A stretch of 64,000 bases of DNA, taken from contig NC_083609.1 in NCBI RefSeq assembly GCF_029168945.1, forward strand, positions 22,503,501-22,567,500, in the 5' to 3' direction. This document shows, in pieces, positions 48,985 to 63,077 of the stretch. How positions within the stretch are numbered: the first letter of the stretch is position 1; every line of letters begins with the position of its first letter. The position numbers and the translations under genes were made by a program. Source of the stretch: Cannabis sativa (lineage: Eukaryota > Streptophyta > Magnoliopsida > Rosales > Cannabaceae). The notes below the pieces were generated by a model, which worked only from the letters and a program-made list of their open reading frames with translations, was not told the origin of the DNA and made no database searches.

Positions 48985-49260
48985 TTTGGTAATATTTTTT
49001 TCATTAATTTTTTAATTTTTTAATTACAAAAGTAAAATTATTTTTCAAAAACATATATTCTATTGAGAATCATTAAAATTTTGAAAAAAAAAATCACTTT
49101 CAAATTTTTCTAAATCAGTTTTTTTTCTTAATAAATATTTTGGATTTCGACCCCAACTTAGACTTTAGAATCCAGACTCCAACCTCAGTCCCAGATCCCG
49201 AACACGGACCACGACTCTAGCCTCAAACTTGAATACTTAAATAAAATCAAAAAATAAAAA
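48985..49260. mobile_element. Truncated copy of the TIR element at 50724
   Basis: Matches 50735-51015 in order: 'tttggtaa' start, 'ttttcaaaaacat', 'aaaaaatcactttcaa', 'tttttcttaat', 'tttggatt', then a C/A-rich 'gacccc..gactc' stretch. Only one end is recognisable. Confidence 0.55.
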
Positions 49261-49499
49261 AGGATTTTTACAAAACTATTGGATTTTGAGCAAAAGTTTA
49301 CAATTTTACTGTCACACAGAATTTTTTACAAAACTACTGTCTTTTTATAAAACAACCGTAAAATAACAAAACGGAATAATTAAAAACAACAGTAAAACAA
49401 CTGTAGAATAATAGTAAAAACTTAACACAATACATTGTATAAACTTACACAGTATTTTTGAAAAAACACAGTACAAAAGAAAAGAAGTTAGAAATTTAA

Positions 49500-50437
49500 G
49501 TATGTAGTACGTAAAAACTCCTTTAAAATATAATGTGTGTTTAAATGTCAAGTAGTAATTGTATATGAATTCTTATTTTTATATTTGGCAAATGAGTTAG
49601 TAATTCTTTTTTCAAAAAAAAAATTAGTAATTACTTAGTTTAATAATATTAATTATCTTAAAATAGTAAATTATTTAATTACACCCAATTTTTATGAGAT
49701 CATAAGAATTAGAGAGAGTAATATTGAGACCTCTCAATTATTTTCAATTACATAATTACTGTGTAATTACCTAGTCGAATAAACACGTTAAACATTATAA
49801 TTATTCCGAATTACACTCAATATCATTTACAGAGTAACACTTTCCAAACGCGCTATTGTACGGGTGTTTGGAAGTTATCATGGGAGCAGTTGGAAGTTAT
49901 AATTTGTAATTACTAGTAATTACACATTAGAGTAATTGTACTCTATCTTAATAAAATACAATGTGTGTTTAGATGCCAAATAGTAATTACATATGAATTA
50001 TTATTTTCATGTTTAGCAAATGAGTAATAACTACATAGTTTAACTGTGTGTTTGGAAGCATCTGACATGTGTAATTACTAGGATAGTTTAACACGCATGA
50101 GAGTAATTTCACTCTTTTTTTTAAATACTAGTAATTGCATATTAATTCTTTTTTTTATGTTTAAAAAATGAGTTAGTATAATTGCACAATTTAATAATAT
50201 TAATTATCTAAGTAGTAATATTTGATTATACAGTCTAATTACACCTAGTTTTTCATGCAAAGATATGAGAAAGAGTGTAATTGAGATTCCTCAATTATTA
50301 CATCTAATTACATTGTATTATTTTGTATTACCCTAATTCTCATGAGACAGGAGAATTGAAAAGTGAAATTAAAACTATTACACTCTTTAATTATTTTTAA
50401 TTACATGGTGTAATTGAATAAATAAACTCAAATTGGA
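49500..50437. repeat. Cluster of related 'aagtaattaca' repeats
   Basis: Three diverged copies begin near 49525, 49960 and 50040-50140. Each has 'tgtgtttaaatg/tgtgtttggaag', 'tagtaatta...tatgaatt' and 'ttaatt...tacaccca.ttttt'. They look like non-autonomous TIR elements inserted near or in each other. The ends were not resolved. Confidence 0.5.
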
Positions 50438-50515
50438 CAGTGACATTACAAACAGGCTTAATAAAAATTTACTTGTCAGTGACATTACAAACAGGCTTAA
50501 TAAAAATTTACTTGT
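50438..50515. repeat. Perfect 39-bp tandem duplication
   Basis: Two adjacent copies of a 39-bp unit beginning 'cagtgacattacaaacaggc'. Confidence 0.95.
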
Positions 50516-50723
50516 CTATTAAATTAAAGTAGCAATGGGATGGAGCTGTTGAACCATATTTTGAAGGTTTTTCTTTATAGATTTACATTCTTAACTATTT
50601 CAAAGTAATTGTTGTAGATGCTCTTATTTAATCTTTTTTAAAAAATTAAGCAATAATTTAATCATAATTTTATTTTATTTAGATAGTATTAGTAACATAT
50701 TATGACCACGTCATTCAAATATT

Positions 50724-51205
50724 TAGGTGGCGTTTGGTAACACTTTTTTAATCAGTTTTCTGTTTTTAAAAGTGGAAAAGTAAAACTATTTTTTAAAAAC
50801 ATGTTCTATAAAACTGTTTTTACTTTTCAATTTTAAAATTAGAAATCAAAATTTTAAAAACAAAAAAAAAATCACTTTCAATATTTTTTTAAACAGTTTT
50901 TTTTTCTTAATCAATCTTTTGGATTACAACCAGACCTGGATCCAAATCCCCTCCCCACGACCCGGCTTCTGACTTGAACCCGAATCTGACCCCGGACTAA
51001 GACCCGACTTAAATAAAATCAAAAAATAAAAATAAAACTGAACTTTATAGAACACACTTTTGTTTTCTGTTTTTAAAATTGAAAAACAAAAGTGGTTACC
51101 ATTCGCATTTTTGTTTTTCAAAAATAAATTTTTTAAAAACAAAAATTTTACTTTAATTTTGTGATTAAAAAATTAATAAACATAATTGTTGCCAAACGGC
51201 ACCTA
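50724..51205. mobile_element. TIR element, 'taggtggcgtttggtaac' type
   Basis: Left TAGGTGGCGTTTGGTAACA and the right complement (TGTTGCCAAACGGCACCTA) form terminal inverted repeats that continue into T/A-rich inverted stretches ('tttttaatc', 'gttttt'). 482 bp, non-coding. TSD unclear (TTA/TAT if the ends are GG...CC). Confidence 0.7.
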
Positions 51206-51344
51206 TATATGTTTTCGATCATTAATTAATCATATCTACATTTTCACCAATATTTTAATTAATTTAATTATATTTTGTGGTGGGCACTCGGCTTTAGTTT
51301 TAGTTTTAGTTCATTACGTAGCCAGCTAGCTAATTAATTATTAA

Positions 51345-51587
51345 GGGCTCGTTTGGAACACCGTATTAGGTCGTATTGTATTGTATTGTATTATATTGAA
51401 TTGTCTTTTATGCAATATTTTTATGTAAAACTATATGTGGTATTAACTTTTATGGACACCTAAATATATAATATTTTAGTGTAAATTAAAGTTTAACATA
51501 GTATTATATAAAAATATAATATATAATCCAATTCAATATAATACAATACAATACAATACAACTTAATACGGCGTTCCAAACGAGCCC
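51345..51587. mobile_element. Tourist-like MITE (PIF/Harbinger)
   Basis: 243 bp with ~60-bp terminal inverted repeats starting GGGCTCGTTTGGAACACCGT (right complement GGGCTCGTTTGGAACGCCGT) and a TAA target duplication on both sides (51342-51344, 51588-51590). The repeats include an internal 'gtattgtattgta' run. Confidence 0.9.
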
Positions 51588-51590
51588 TAA

Positions 51591-52791
51591 ATTTATTTAC
51601 AATTATAGTGCTTTCCTTTTTAATTTGTTTAAAAAAAGAAGACACACTTGAATCATTGTTAGCATTATTGGTATATACTTAATATTCCAAATCCCTGTTT
51701 ATTTCATGAATAATTAATCACTTTATATTGTTATTCGATAATTGAAGATACTATATATATGTGTGTTCTTTATATATGTATACAGACTTTTTCAAAAAAA
51801 TAATAATAATAATAATAATAATTTTTCAACATTTTTTTTCGAAGAGATAATTTTTCAACATTTTTTATCGAAGAGATAATTTTTCAACATATACCTAAGA
51901 GATTTTCAAAAATAGATTGGCTCAAAACACATTTTGAATTTGAAAGGTGATGATTCTAATAATTGATATTAATAGTGGAAGTTTATTAATACATTGTGCT
52001 CATCATCATAATATGTTATGAAAATAATTTCACACAAAGTAATGTTGTCCTGTGCGATAAAGGATTAATATTACTAGTAATATATTGCTCATACCATGCA
52101 AATCATAGAGTTTTTAATTAATTAGGTGATTAATAATCTAAACAAAAGTTTCAAGAAAGTTGCTAATTAAATAATATATATTAATTCAGTGAATATATAT
52201 AATACCAAATGTTATATTATTATATATTAGTGTCATTGAGTTATGACCAATAGTGCAATAACAATGTGGGCTAATCTTTCTTATTATGCACGTAAGCATC
52301 AATACAATATATATCTCAGACCAGAAAGTTATGTTTCTTTTAAGCACATCTTATATTTAAATATAATGCACTGAAATTAAAGAGATAGAATAATAAAATC
52401 AGAGATAAAGCAATCTCTCCTGCTACCTTTTTCATTTTCTTAATAAAGTGGGTATAGTTATATATATATATATAAGTACTAAAGATTACATAACCTGGAT
52501 TATATTTTAACTAAATTAATATATTATATATATTAATATTTAGATATATATTTGTGAAGATATATTTATAGCCCCTTATATATAAATGTATGTAGTGTAT
52601 ATATTTTAGGCTTTTTAATATATGCTATTATATCCTTAATGGCTCACGTTACACTAAATTGATTCCAAGATATTTGATTTGGAAGATCTCCATTCTCCAA
52701 CATATATATAAACAGTATATTGGTAGCTTTCTTAGAAGATTATGTTGGATGCTACTAAGATTTGGACTTGTCTACAAATCGATATATTCAT

Positions 52792-52792
<1 letters not shown>
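51591..52792. other. AT-rich spacer
   Basis: No gene recognised. An (AAT)n run lies at ~51800-51822, and 'gagataatttttcaacattttt' recurs twice near 51842-51895. Confidence 0.5.

Positions 52793-52861
<69 letters not shown>
52793..52861. repeat. (AAT)23 microsatellite
   Basis: Uninterrupted trinucleotide run. Confidence 0.97.
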
Positions 52862-52862
<1 letters not shown>

Positions 52863-53240
52863 TAGGTTTTAGAAAAATATTAGGTTTTATTAGAAAAGAA
52901 AAAAAAACATGGAGGGTCATTTGTATTGCAATGATATCTTGATATATACATATATATTTATATGAATTTTGGAGTGATTGATGAACAAGTGAACTCAGCG
53001 AAATGTGATAGAAAATGAATTCTTGATTATAGTGTCGTATTTTGGCCTTCGCAAAAATATTTTTGTTTTTAAAAATAAAAATTTTTCATTTTTAAATAAT
53101 TAAAAAATTTAAAAACAAAAATATTTCTAAATGTCACCATTGTATTGAAATCTGATCACAAATATTCATCATATATAATAATAAATTATGCATTTTAACT
53201 TATCATGCAAGATATAATAGGTAGATTTTCGTCACATTAT

Positions 53241-53242
53241 TC

Positions 53243-53297
<55 letters not shown>
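53241..53297. repeat. (AAT)n microsatellite
   Basis: About 19 units with one interruption near the end. Confidence 0.95.
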
Positions 53298-53298
<1 letters not shown>

Positions 53299-55764
53299 TA
53301 ATTGATATAAAAAATGCATAGATCCCTTAAGAGTATCCAAAGGGTGTAATCAAGGCTTTAGTGAGAAAGAAAACAAGAATATAAGGCAACTAATTTAACA
53401 ATTTTGATTCCATGCACTAATAAATAATATATACGAGTAACAAATTAAGTTATTATTTTCGAAGAAAAATATATATTTATAATAGGACAAGACCTACCAA
53501 AAGTGATAGGATAATAAAATAGAAGAAAGAAACTAAGTGGGAATGTCACAAAGAGATGATATAGAATAAAATAGAAAAGAAAATGGAGGTTGGAGTACAT
53601 GGTTTTGCACGACTTAACAATAATTGAACCATTATAGCACCTAAAAGTTTCCAAATTTTTTTAATATATAATATAACTATTAATTAATGTCCTATATATA
53701 TTAATCTCTTTCAACACAATGCGTCCGACACAAACAAATTAAAAGTCTATATAAGATATACTTATATATAAGAGAATAGGGATGGTACTATAGAATGTAG
53801 TCTATATATTGAATTATAATTCCTTAAAAAATATATCTAGCTAATAGATCATATAGATAAATATATTATTTTAAGTATCATGCATGGAAGTGGTTATAGA
53901 AATAGACTCATCTATAGTATACTAACACTTCCTTTATGGAAATTATTAAAATAAAGAAATTTAATATATAGATGTGTGCAGAAGAATAGTACTAGATATG
54001 AAAATGTATTAAGCCTGTATAAACCCAGATCGCTTAATAAGTATTAGATACATAGCAGTAACAACAACACTAGTGAAAAAAATGTTGCCTCAAAATTATA
54101 ATAAAAGTATATATTTATTTAAAGAAATTAAATGTTATCCTAAAACTTAATTCTTATCCTTCATATTTTAGTTTTTCCAATGATTTTCATATTCTGGTAT
54201 AGCTTTATATTCTTTCTAAGTTATTATATATATATATATGGAATACTTCTTAATTAGTAATACTATGGACATTAAAAAAAAAATAATAAACTAACAATCT
54301 AATAATCTTTTATGGTAAGTTTCCAACAATTATTTTTTAAAAAAAGTTATATTTATTTTTTATAAAATTGGAAATAATAATTACAACCAATAGTTTGAAA
54401 ATATTATAAATTATTTTTAAAAATTAATTGAAATTACTACTTTATTATTTTATGAAATTGTGAGTTTATTAATAATTTATTATTATAAAACTAAGAATCA
54501 TTTACATGTATATTAATGTGTTTTTTTTATTAGGAGAATAAGAGCTTGATTGTGAAATTTAATTGTCTTAATATTATTCATACTCTTAAAAATAAAACGC
54601 TACAATACTTAGTTCTTGCTTAGGGTATCATTGTTAGAGAAATATCATCTAATAATTTTTTTGACATTACCATGCATCATTCTCGTAGAATAACTAATGA
54701 GGTGTTGTTCATTATTTATATTCTTAGGATTGGAAGATGATAATCTTGTCTAGGGGTCAAGTATAATTTTTTGTGCTGAAATTCTTGTGTTGGCAACTGC
54801 CATTATTCAATAATGTTTATGACACTTTTTTTCTTCGTTCATTTTTTTTGTTAAAATTTTCTTCGTTGATTTTGTTCTTATAAGTAAGTTCAAGTATTTA
54901 AAAAATAAATAAAAACATATAAATGATTGTTAATTATTATGAAATTATAGATTTTAGGTTTAAAAAAAATCTTATACATTTTATATGTATTAAAGCTTAA
55001 AGTTTAAATTTTGTTTTTTTTTTTTTGTTCTCAGTAATGCAATTTAGAATTCTAGTTTGAAGAAATTTTATAAAAAGATAAATATACACTTTTTTTCTTT
55101 TTAGTCTTTAAAATGATTTTTATTAAAAAAAAATAGTTTGTTAGTTTTTTTAGTGTGTTTTATTTTTTAAATAACAATTCTATGTATAAATTTTTTATTT
55201 CTATTAATAGTTTTATATATTTTAGGAATATAGAGAATAACAAAATAGGAAATATTAATTTTTTAATATTTAATTAATGACTATTAATATTAACCATTAG
55301 ATATTTGATCCAATGGTCAAGAATAAAATACCCATACATGGGTAATATCCATTAAAAGCATACCCATATATATATATAAATTATTTCAAAAATATCAAGT
55401 AAAATACCATTAATCATGTCAACTAGTTATTAGTTTTAATTATTGGCCGTAATGCTCCATTTTATTTTTTTTTTGTATAGAAATATTTTACTTAAAAAAA
55501 AAGTTATGTGATAATAATGTAGATATCTTTTCTTAAAAATAACATGCCTCAAAGTTATAATATAAAAATAAATATGAATAATACATAGAAATAAATGTAT
55601 GTATTATTAATAACATGATTAAATTTTTAAAAATTCACAAGTAATTTTGTTTTGATTTTTGCCATATATAAATATGAAGAATTGCCATGTATACTACATT
55701 TTCGGTTTTTTTTCTTACTTTTACATTTTTTTTATATATTTTTTTTATTTTTATAAAAACTGTT
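53298..55764. other. AT-rich spacer
   Basis: No domain recognised on either strand. Short frames are compositional. Confidence 0.5.
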
Positions 55765-55880
55765 TTTATTTTGAAGTTATGCTATTTTTATTTCGACGTT
55801 ATACTGTTTTCATTTTATAAAGTTATTTCATTTCGAGATTATGTTGTTTTCATTTTAAGGTTATGTTGTTTCTATTTTTA
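55765..55880. repeat. Degenerate ~26-bp tandem repeat
   Basis: About four to five units of the type 'ttatgttgttttcatttt(aa)gg', with variants 'ttatgctatttttatttcgacg' and 'ttatactgttttcatttt'. Confidence 0.7.
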
Positions 55881-58800
55881 TAAATAAATAAAAAGTTAAT
55901 TATAAAAGTATAAATGAAAATGTTTCTATAAATTTAATAATTAATACTTTTTTGTTATTTTTTTTTTATTTGGAAGTGATTTAAATTTTATTTCTTACTA
56001 AATAACATTAGTGTGTTTTATTGTTGACCATTAAATCTTTATAATCTAATAGCTTAAAACTTGTGTAAAAATGTGTGCAATAGTCATAGAACTTGTCCCA
56101 ATATATTCATGACCATGATCAAATAATTGAAATAGAAATGGGGCAATCAATGGTGAGATATAAATTGGGAAATAATAATATTTGGTGTGGTTATTAAATT
56201 TAAGAGTATTGTTATTGGATCCCATTAGTAATTAATATCTCTAAATATGTTATCGTGCGATTGGCTAGTGATATTTTTTAAAAATTATTATATTAAACTA
56301 CATAAAACATAATATTTAATTAGACTAATAATAATATTTATATGTAAAGAAAATATTAGCCGGAGGTATCTTTTAATATTTCCCAACATTCAATTGGTAT
56401 GATAGAGACTAGAGAGAGAAACAAGATGTTCAATTGGTGCGTGGATTGTTACCACTACGTACTACTTACCTTTTTCTTTATTTCGTTTTCATTAACAAAA
56501 TAAGCCACTACTTACAAACCCATCACCTTTCATTTTATAAACACGCGTGTTCTACTCAAATAATTAAAATATAAATATATAAATATATATTTATATGTAT
56601 ATCTTTGGCAAAAAATAAAAAAAGGTTGAGAGACTTTATGTAACATAAATTCTTGTAAATATTTGTATTCATAAAACATTCAAGAAATATATATATATAC
56701 TAGCAAAAAATTACTTACGAAACACGTATATTAAATTTTATGCTAGTTTTTTTTTACGTTATTAAAAAGTGATACAATTAAAAATAAAAAAAAATATATT
56801 ATTAGTTATTAGGTTCAACATCATTACCCTGTGTTCATTTTTAAGGAAAAAAATATATTTAGGAAATAATAATTTGTTGCATATGTACAAGCAAAATTCG
56901 GAAAATATAGCATTTATTAGTAGAGTATTGACAATTTCAACAGTAAATTAACTGATTGTATACTTTTTTGTCTACTAATATTAAGCTTTTGATATTTGAG
57001 TGGTGAACTCTTATTTGTCCGCTTTTCAAATTTTCTAACACTCTCATTTTATTCTTCCAACTTTCTGTAGTTGGAGTGATGTCCTTAATTGTTGTATATA
57101 GTATAGTCATTTATTCACCTGTTTTCAAATAAAACAATAGATATACAAAATAAAAAATATAATTAAGCTCATATTAAAATCAATCTCACCTTTCAATATA
57201 GTGAAAGGTTTTTAAATTGATTCATTCTCACTTAATAATTGTGACAGACCTAACGAATAATAATATTATGTTACCTAATAACAAAATAGGAATCCACCAA
57301 ACAACATTATCAAAATTTATTCCAAGTATAATTGTATAAATCTATTACTCATTGAAGTCTATTAGAAACTCTAAAAAGCTCACAATACGAAATTTCACAT
57401 CAAAAATCAAAAAATGATCAACTATGTAGCAGCAATGATAATACAATAACTAAAATTACCTAGTCATATACAGTCTTAAAACTTAAAAGAGTGACATTAT
57501 TCATTCAAGTTTCAACTAAGTGTTTCTGAGTTTGAGTTATAATATTGTGTCCTGTGTTTATGTCCAAATATTGTGTGTGTCTAGCTAATCTAGTGAAGAA
57601 GATTGAAGTTTTGATTCTCAATAAATAGAATGAATATAAGTGTATACTTTGTAGTAGGTCATTATTGTGTCATTTTTAAGTTAATGTGTCAACTTGAAAA
57701 TAATTCATTTAATAAATGGAATAGAAGTGTCAATCTAAAAATATTTTTCTACCTTAATAAGTAGAGCTATAGAAAACAAACTCGGTAACTTTTTGAGTGT
57801 TAAAAAATTGTAAATGGTTATAAATTCAGAGTAAGTAACTTGTGTGTGGCAGCTGGTTAAAGAAGCCAAAATTGAGGTTTATGTATATACTGACAACTCA
57901 GGTTGACATTTCAAGTTCTGTAAGACTATACTCTCTTCCCTGTCCTATTAAAAAAAGTTTAACATACACATAACACATGAATATGACTTTCTGCCCGAAA
58001 CCAAGAGATGATTAAAAAGTAGAAGCACCGCTAGAACTTCCCTTTGTTTGAAGTAATAATATAATAACTAATATCTTTTTTTTTTACATATTAATAATTA
58101 ATTCAAGATGAACTTTCCAAAGTATTTTTGAAACATCGTGGGATATATAAATGCAATATTTTTGTATAATAGCATGTAGCATGTTGTCTCATTAGTATTT
58201 TTTAAATTTTAAAATGAAAATTAAAATTATAAAATATAGCTGAAGAAATTATAACTAAGGTTTTAAATTGGTAAAGGTTGTGTTGGAGGCTAGGATTTTT
58301 GCTCTAGAGAGAAATTTGTTAGATTAAATTTTGGTAGGATTATTTAGCTAAAATTAATCAATTATAATTAACGCTTTCTAATCAGAATATTCTGTCAAAT
58401 ATTAGAATATTCTGTTAACATTTTGACAGAAAAATAAATAATAACATTAAACCAAGAATTCAGTTACATAGCCACATTTTATATAAAAAAAATATTTATA
58501 TATTTTAAAAAAAAGTCACCCAATAATTTCTCATAAACCAAGAATTCACACATTTTATATATTCAGATGTGGAGGCAAGCAATTATAACCTGATCGAGCC
58601 AAAAAAACAAATAGAAAAATTCTTTAGCAATATATAAATATAATATATAAATAATGGCAAATTCTTATTTAGAATAAAATTCAACTAAATAACATAAGTA
58701 TATTTAAAAAAGTCAATTTATAAGAATTGATTTGGATTATTCAAATTCACATTTTGAAATTATAAAAAATCAAATCAAAATAATTGTTTGATTTGATCGT

Positions 58801-59240
58801 AAATACCAACGATAAACCAAAAGCAAAATACGATCACTCTTTACAAATTTGAGTCATGTACTGCAATTGTTTTATTGTTCAAAGAGTTACACTAATTAAC
58901 AGAGTTACGATTGCAAAAACTCAATTGTATTTTTTTAATTTAATGAGATTTATTTTATTATATATAAATAAAAAGTGACCCATGAATTTCTCATAAACTA
59001 TTTTATTTTTATTAATAAACTATTTTATTTTTAATATAAATAAAAAGTCACCCAAATTTCTCATAAACCAAGAATTCTGTTATATAGGCACACTTTATAT
59101 AGAATAGATATATATCACAGATCTAAACATATTTTTAAGAGTGTTTTAATATAGTAAATCATAAATCATAAATTTATAGAACTTTTGCTAAATTAAAGAA
59201 GAAGAAAATGATAGAAGATGAGCAGAAGCACTAACCTGAA
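55881..59240. other. AT-rich spacer with a dispersed 35-bp word
   Basis: No gene recognised. The phrase 'aaaaagtcaccca' followed by 'atttctcataaacca' and 'agaattc' occurs near 58508, 58972 (shortened) and 59042, marking a local duplicated sequence. Confidence 0.5.
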
Positions 59241-59245
59241 GTCAT

Positions 59246-59563
59246 TGTTGGATATTATAGAAAATGTTATGATCTTTTAAGAATACACTATTTTCTTAGG
59301 TATTTTCTCTGATGGGAAAGAGAGAATACAGAAACCCTAATATTTTTTGGGGACCACTACCTATAAATAGGCTCATTATATAATGAGTTTTGGGTATTTA
59401 TAATTTGGCCCCTCAATAAATTATAAATTAACTTATGGTATGTACACATTATTTCCATGACAATTTAATACCCTTTTGATACCCATAACATATTTGGTCA
59501 CTTAATTTTGTATATAGTATATACATTATACATATGTGCCCACAATAGGATTTTAATCCAACA
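59246..59563 (-). repeat. 3' LTR of copia F (318 bp)
   Basis: TGTTGGATATTATAG...TTTTAATCCAACA, with 6-8-bp inverted ends. A short LTR, typical of many copia lineages. Confidence 0.88.
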
Positions 59564-59582
59564 ATCTCCCACTTGGGCAACT
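59564..59582 (-). promoter_or_regulatory. Polypurine tract of copia F
   Basis: On the minus strand, ttgcccaagtgggagat directly precedes TGTTGG, the standard copia primer tract. Confidence 0.9.
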
Positions 59583-59949
59583 TATGTTACCTTATAAATT
59601 TATAACCTTATGAGCTCAAAATTTGCTATTATGTAAAGGCATTCACAACAATCTCGTCCATCAACTATACCCATGTAGGATCGAAGCGATTTTCGTCATA
59701 TCAATCATGACTAAACCCATCAATGGTCACATATACAAATATAGTCAAATAACATAGATCAATCATGGATGTGTAGTATGGAAATTACATGCAATGTGAA
59801 CCGAACATGCCCTTTTCCAACTAGTCCTCCTTAAAATAAAGTGAGGTTAGACTTAAACATAACAAAACAGAGTGAATGAACTGAAAACTTTATTTCTGAT
59901 CAGAAAATAATCAAATACATAAATGTCTTAAACAAACATAATGCAAAGA

Positions 59950-60669
59950 AAATACAAACTCCCACTAAATCATGTTATCTTCAAGCAATACTATACCCAT
60001 ATGAGCAGTGTGGCCATGAAAGACCTTGGGTGGTAATCCTTTTGTGAGCGGATCCGCTATCATGGAGTTTGTCCCAATGTGCTCTATATGGATATCTGTC
60101 CACTCTGCACTCTTTTTTTCACAACTAGGAACTTTATGTCAATATGTTTTGACTTGGATGAGCTCCTATTGTTATTGGAATACATCATTATTGATTTATT
60201 ATCACAAAATATCTTGAGTGGTCTTTCTACATTCTCCAAAATACGCAGCCTAGCTAGTGTTAAAGTTTGTCAGCCATATTCCCTGATTTGATGCCTCATA
60301 ACATGCTACAAATTCTGCTGCCATAGTGGAAGAAGCTATAAGTGTTTGTTTGACACTTTTCTAGGATATAGCTCCTTTAGCTAACAGAAAAATATAGCCT
60401 GATGTAGACCTTCTGCTATCTTGGCATTCAGCAAAATTAGAATCAGAATACCCTACGACCTGCAAATGATCTGACTTCCTGTATGTGAGCATGTAATCTT
60501 TTGTTCTCTGAAGATACCTCATAACCCTCTTGGTTGCTATCCAATGGTCCATAACAGGGATCCTTAAATATTTGCCTAACATCCCAACAATGTACGCAAT
60601 ATCTAGACGCGTACATACCTGAAGATACATTAGACTCCCAACAATTGATGCATAGGGAATCTTTTTCAT
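59950..60669 (-). pseudogene. RNase H of copia F
   Basis: Starts MKKIPYASIVGSLMYLQVCT, then RLDIAYIVGMLGKYL, HWIATKRVMRYLQRTKDYML and VVGYSDSNFAECQDSRRSTS, then a stop. The following frames continue with IASSTMAAEFVACYEASNQG, and near 60000-60060 IADPLTKGLPPKVFHGH, the usual end. Catalytic-type YSDSNFA is the copia RNase H start (Y-S-D-A-D-W/F-A). At least four frame breaks. Confidence 0.85.
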
Positions 60670-61725
60670 TTCCTAAATTTCAAGGCTGCTTTTAGGGCAT
60701 TGACCAAGGCTGAATTTGTCTCCTATAGCAACAGGGATATCACCTGGTCTACAATCTTGCATGCCAAACCTTTTGAGTACTTTATCGATATAGCTCTTTT
60801 GTGTTAATCCAAGAATACCCCAAGAACGATCTCGACGTATTTAAATTCCTAAAACAAAAGAGGTGTCGCCAAGATCTTTCATCTCAAATTGCTTACATAG
60901 AAATCTCTTAGTTTCGTGCAAAAAGCCTATATCATTGGTGGTAAGCAATATGTCATCGACATATAGAACCAGAAATATGTATTTACTCCCACTGAACTTG
61001 TGATATACACAATCATCAATAATATTCATCTCAAAACCAAATGAGATAATTACTTGATGAAACTTATGATACCATTGACGAGAAGCTTGCTTGAGTCCAT
61101 AGATGGATTTCTTTAATTTACAAACCATATTCTTTGGGTCACCAACCACAAAGTTTTCTGGTTGCTCCATATGAATTGTCTCATCAATGTTGCCATTGAG
61201 GAACGTTGTTTTAACATCCATCTAATGTAACTCAAGGTCAAAATGAGGAACAAGTGCCAATATTATCCTAAAAGAGTCTTTCTATGAAACCGGAGAGAAA
61301 GTCTCTGTATAATCAATGTCTTGTTTCTGAGAATAGCCTTTTGCTACAAGAGGTGTCTTAAATCTCACCACATTACCATATTCATCCTTCTTGGTTTTAA
61401 GTATCCACTTGCAACCAATTGGTTTTAGACCTTCTGGTAATGGAACAACTTCCCAAACCTTATTGTCTTGCATAGACTTATTCTCTTCATTCGTGGCATC
61501 AATCCACTTTTGAGAGTTAGAACTTTTCATGGCCTGATGCAAGTTGATTGGATCATCTTCCATCATTCCAATTCCATCCTCATGTTCTTGAAGAAATACA
61601 AAATAATCATCTGAAATAGCATTTCTTCTCTCTCTTGTGGACCTCCTTAATGGCTCTTTCTTGAGGGTGTTGAATTTGTTCTTCAGGAACAATAACCTCA
61701 TCTTGATTTGGGAGTTGTTCAACAT
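60670..61725 (-). pseudogene. Reverse transcriptase of copia F
   Basis: 61282-61725 holds the linker and N-terminal RT: RRSTRERRNAISDDYFVFLQ, WIDATNEENKSMQDNKVWEV, GCKWILKTKKDEYG, VAKGYSQKQDIDYTETFSPV. After a break, 60841-61221 continues MDVKTTFLNGNIDETIHMEQ, KLKKSIYGLKQASRQWYHKF and LVLYVDDILLTTND, so the YVDD catalytic box is intact. Stops separate the blocks, at 61222-61280 and 60700-60840. Confidence 0.88.
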
Positions 61726-61750
61726 TGACTTGTTGAGGTTCCAGATTCAT

Positions 61751-62884
61751 TTATCGATCAATGACAAGTGTGGAAGCTTGAACATTGTCTAAAATGATAG
61801 TAGGAACTAAGTTTGAATTCAATTCCTCCTCAAAAGTAATGTCTATAACCTTATTTCTCCCCCCAAATTCAACATCCTCAAAAAATGTTACAGTTCCCGT
61901 CTCAAAAATATTTCTGACAGTGGGATCATTAAACTTATAGCCCCTAGATCGCTTAGAATAACTAATAGAGTAGCTGCTAACTGTTTTGGAGTCCAATTTA
62001 TTTTCATGTGGTTTATAAGGCCTTGCCTCAGCTGGACATCCTCAAATGTGGAAATGCTTTAGACTAGGCTTTCGACCTGTCCAAAGCTCATAAGGTGTTT
62101 TTGCAACCGCTTTACTTGGTACTCTATTCAGAATGTAAGCTGCTGTCTGTAATGCTTCTCCCTAGAGGGACTCAGGTAAGGTAGAATGAGCGATCATGCT
62201 CCTTACCATTCATGCTAGGTGATCCTGGCATGGTGTACTGTGGGACAATACCACATTCCTCTAAAATTTTAGCAAATGGTCCTGGACGTTGTTCACCTCA
62301 GCCATCATATCTACCGTAGTTTCACCACCACGATCAGATTTGACGTTCTTAATCTTTTTGTTTACTTCAGCTTTGTAAGCTTTGAACACGTCCACAGACT
62401 GAGATTTTTCATGAATGAGATATAGGTACCCATAACGTGAGTAATCGTCTATGAATGATATAAAATATTATTGACCATTCCAAGATGTCGTAGGGAATGG
62501 CCCACAAATATCTGTGTGAATCAATTCTAAGACTTCTGAAGCTCTATTGGCACCTAATCTCTTGGTTTTGGTCTGTTTTCCCTTGATACAATCTACACAG
62601 ACATTGAAATCTGTGAAGTCAAGAGACTCTAAAATGTCATCAGACACAAGACGCTCAATTCTACCTCTTGAGATATGACCTAAGCGTTTATGCCATAATG
62701 ACGCTGAATTTTCTTTATTTAATTTGCGTTTAGTACCTCGTGATTCCACATGCAAGGTTTCATTATAGGATACAATTGTTTCTAGCAAATAAAGATTGTC
62801 ATAAGAATTTAAATAACCAGTTCCAATAACATTTGAATTTAGACAAAGTAAACTGATTGTTTCCAAATGAACAACAATATCCAA
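61751..62884 (-). pseudogene. Integrase of copia F
   Basis: The pre-integrase domain reads SASLWHKRLGHISRGRIERL, CVDCIKGKQTKTKRLGANRA, then LELIHTDICGPFPTTSWNG and a stop. Further down, other frames give SFIDDYSRYGYLYLIHEKS and KNVKSDRGGE, which carry the core Asp residues, then AAYILNRVPSKAVAKTPYEL and the C-terminal SRGYKFNDPTVRNIFETGTV. Readable but with several stops. In active copies it joins element DNA to the genome. Confidence 0.85.
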
Positions 62885-63077
62885 ATTTGTCCAACAAAGA
62901 AACAGAAACTAAATTTTATCTAAAAGACGGCACAACAAAAGTGTCATTCAAATCAAAATAAAAACCAGTTCCTAATAACAATCTAAAATGCCAAATTGCT
63001 TCCACTTCTACCGATTGTCCATCGCCCACAAAAATGTGTCTTTCACCATCACTTGGCTTTCGGTAGCTCAGGCAACC

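Noticed and set aside
49345..49551. Hydrophobic 68-residue frame, possible membrane peptide
   Set aside because: F/L/I/Y-rich because of AT composition; no start context or relatives.
55687..55887. Phe-rich 66-residue frame
   Set aside because: Translation of the degenerate ~26-bp T-rich tandem repeat.
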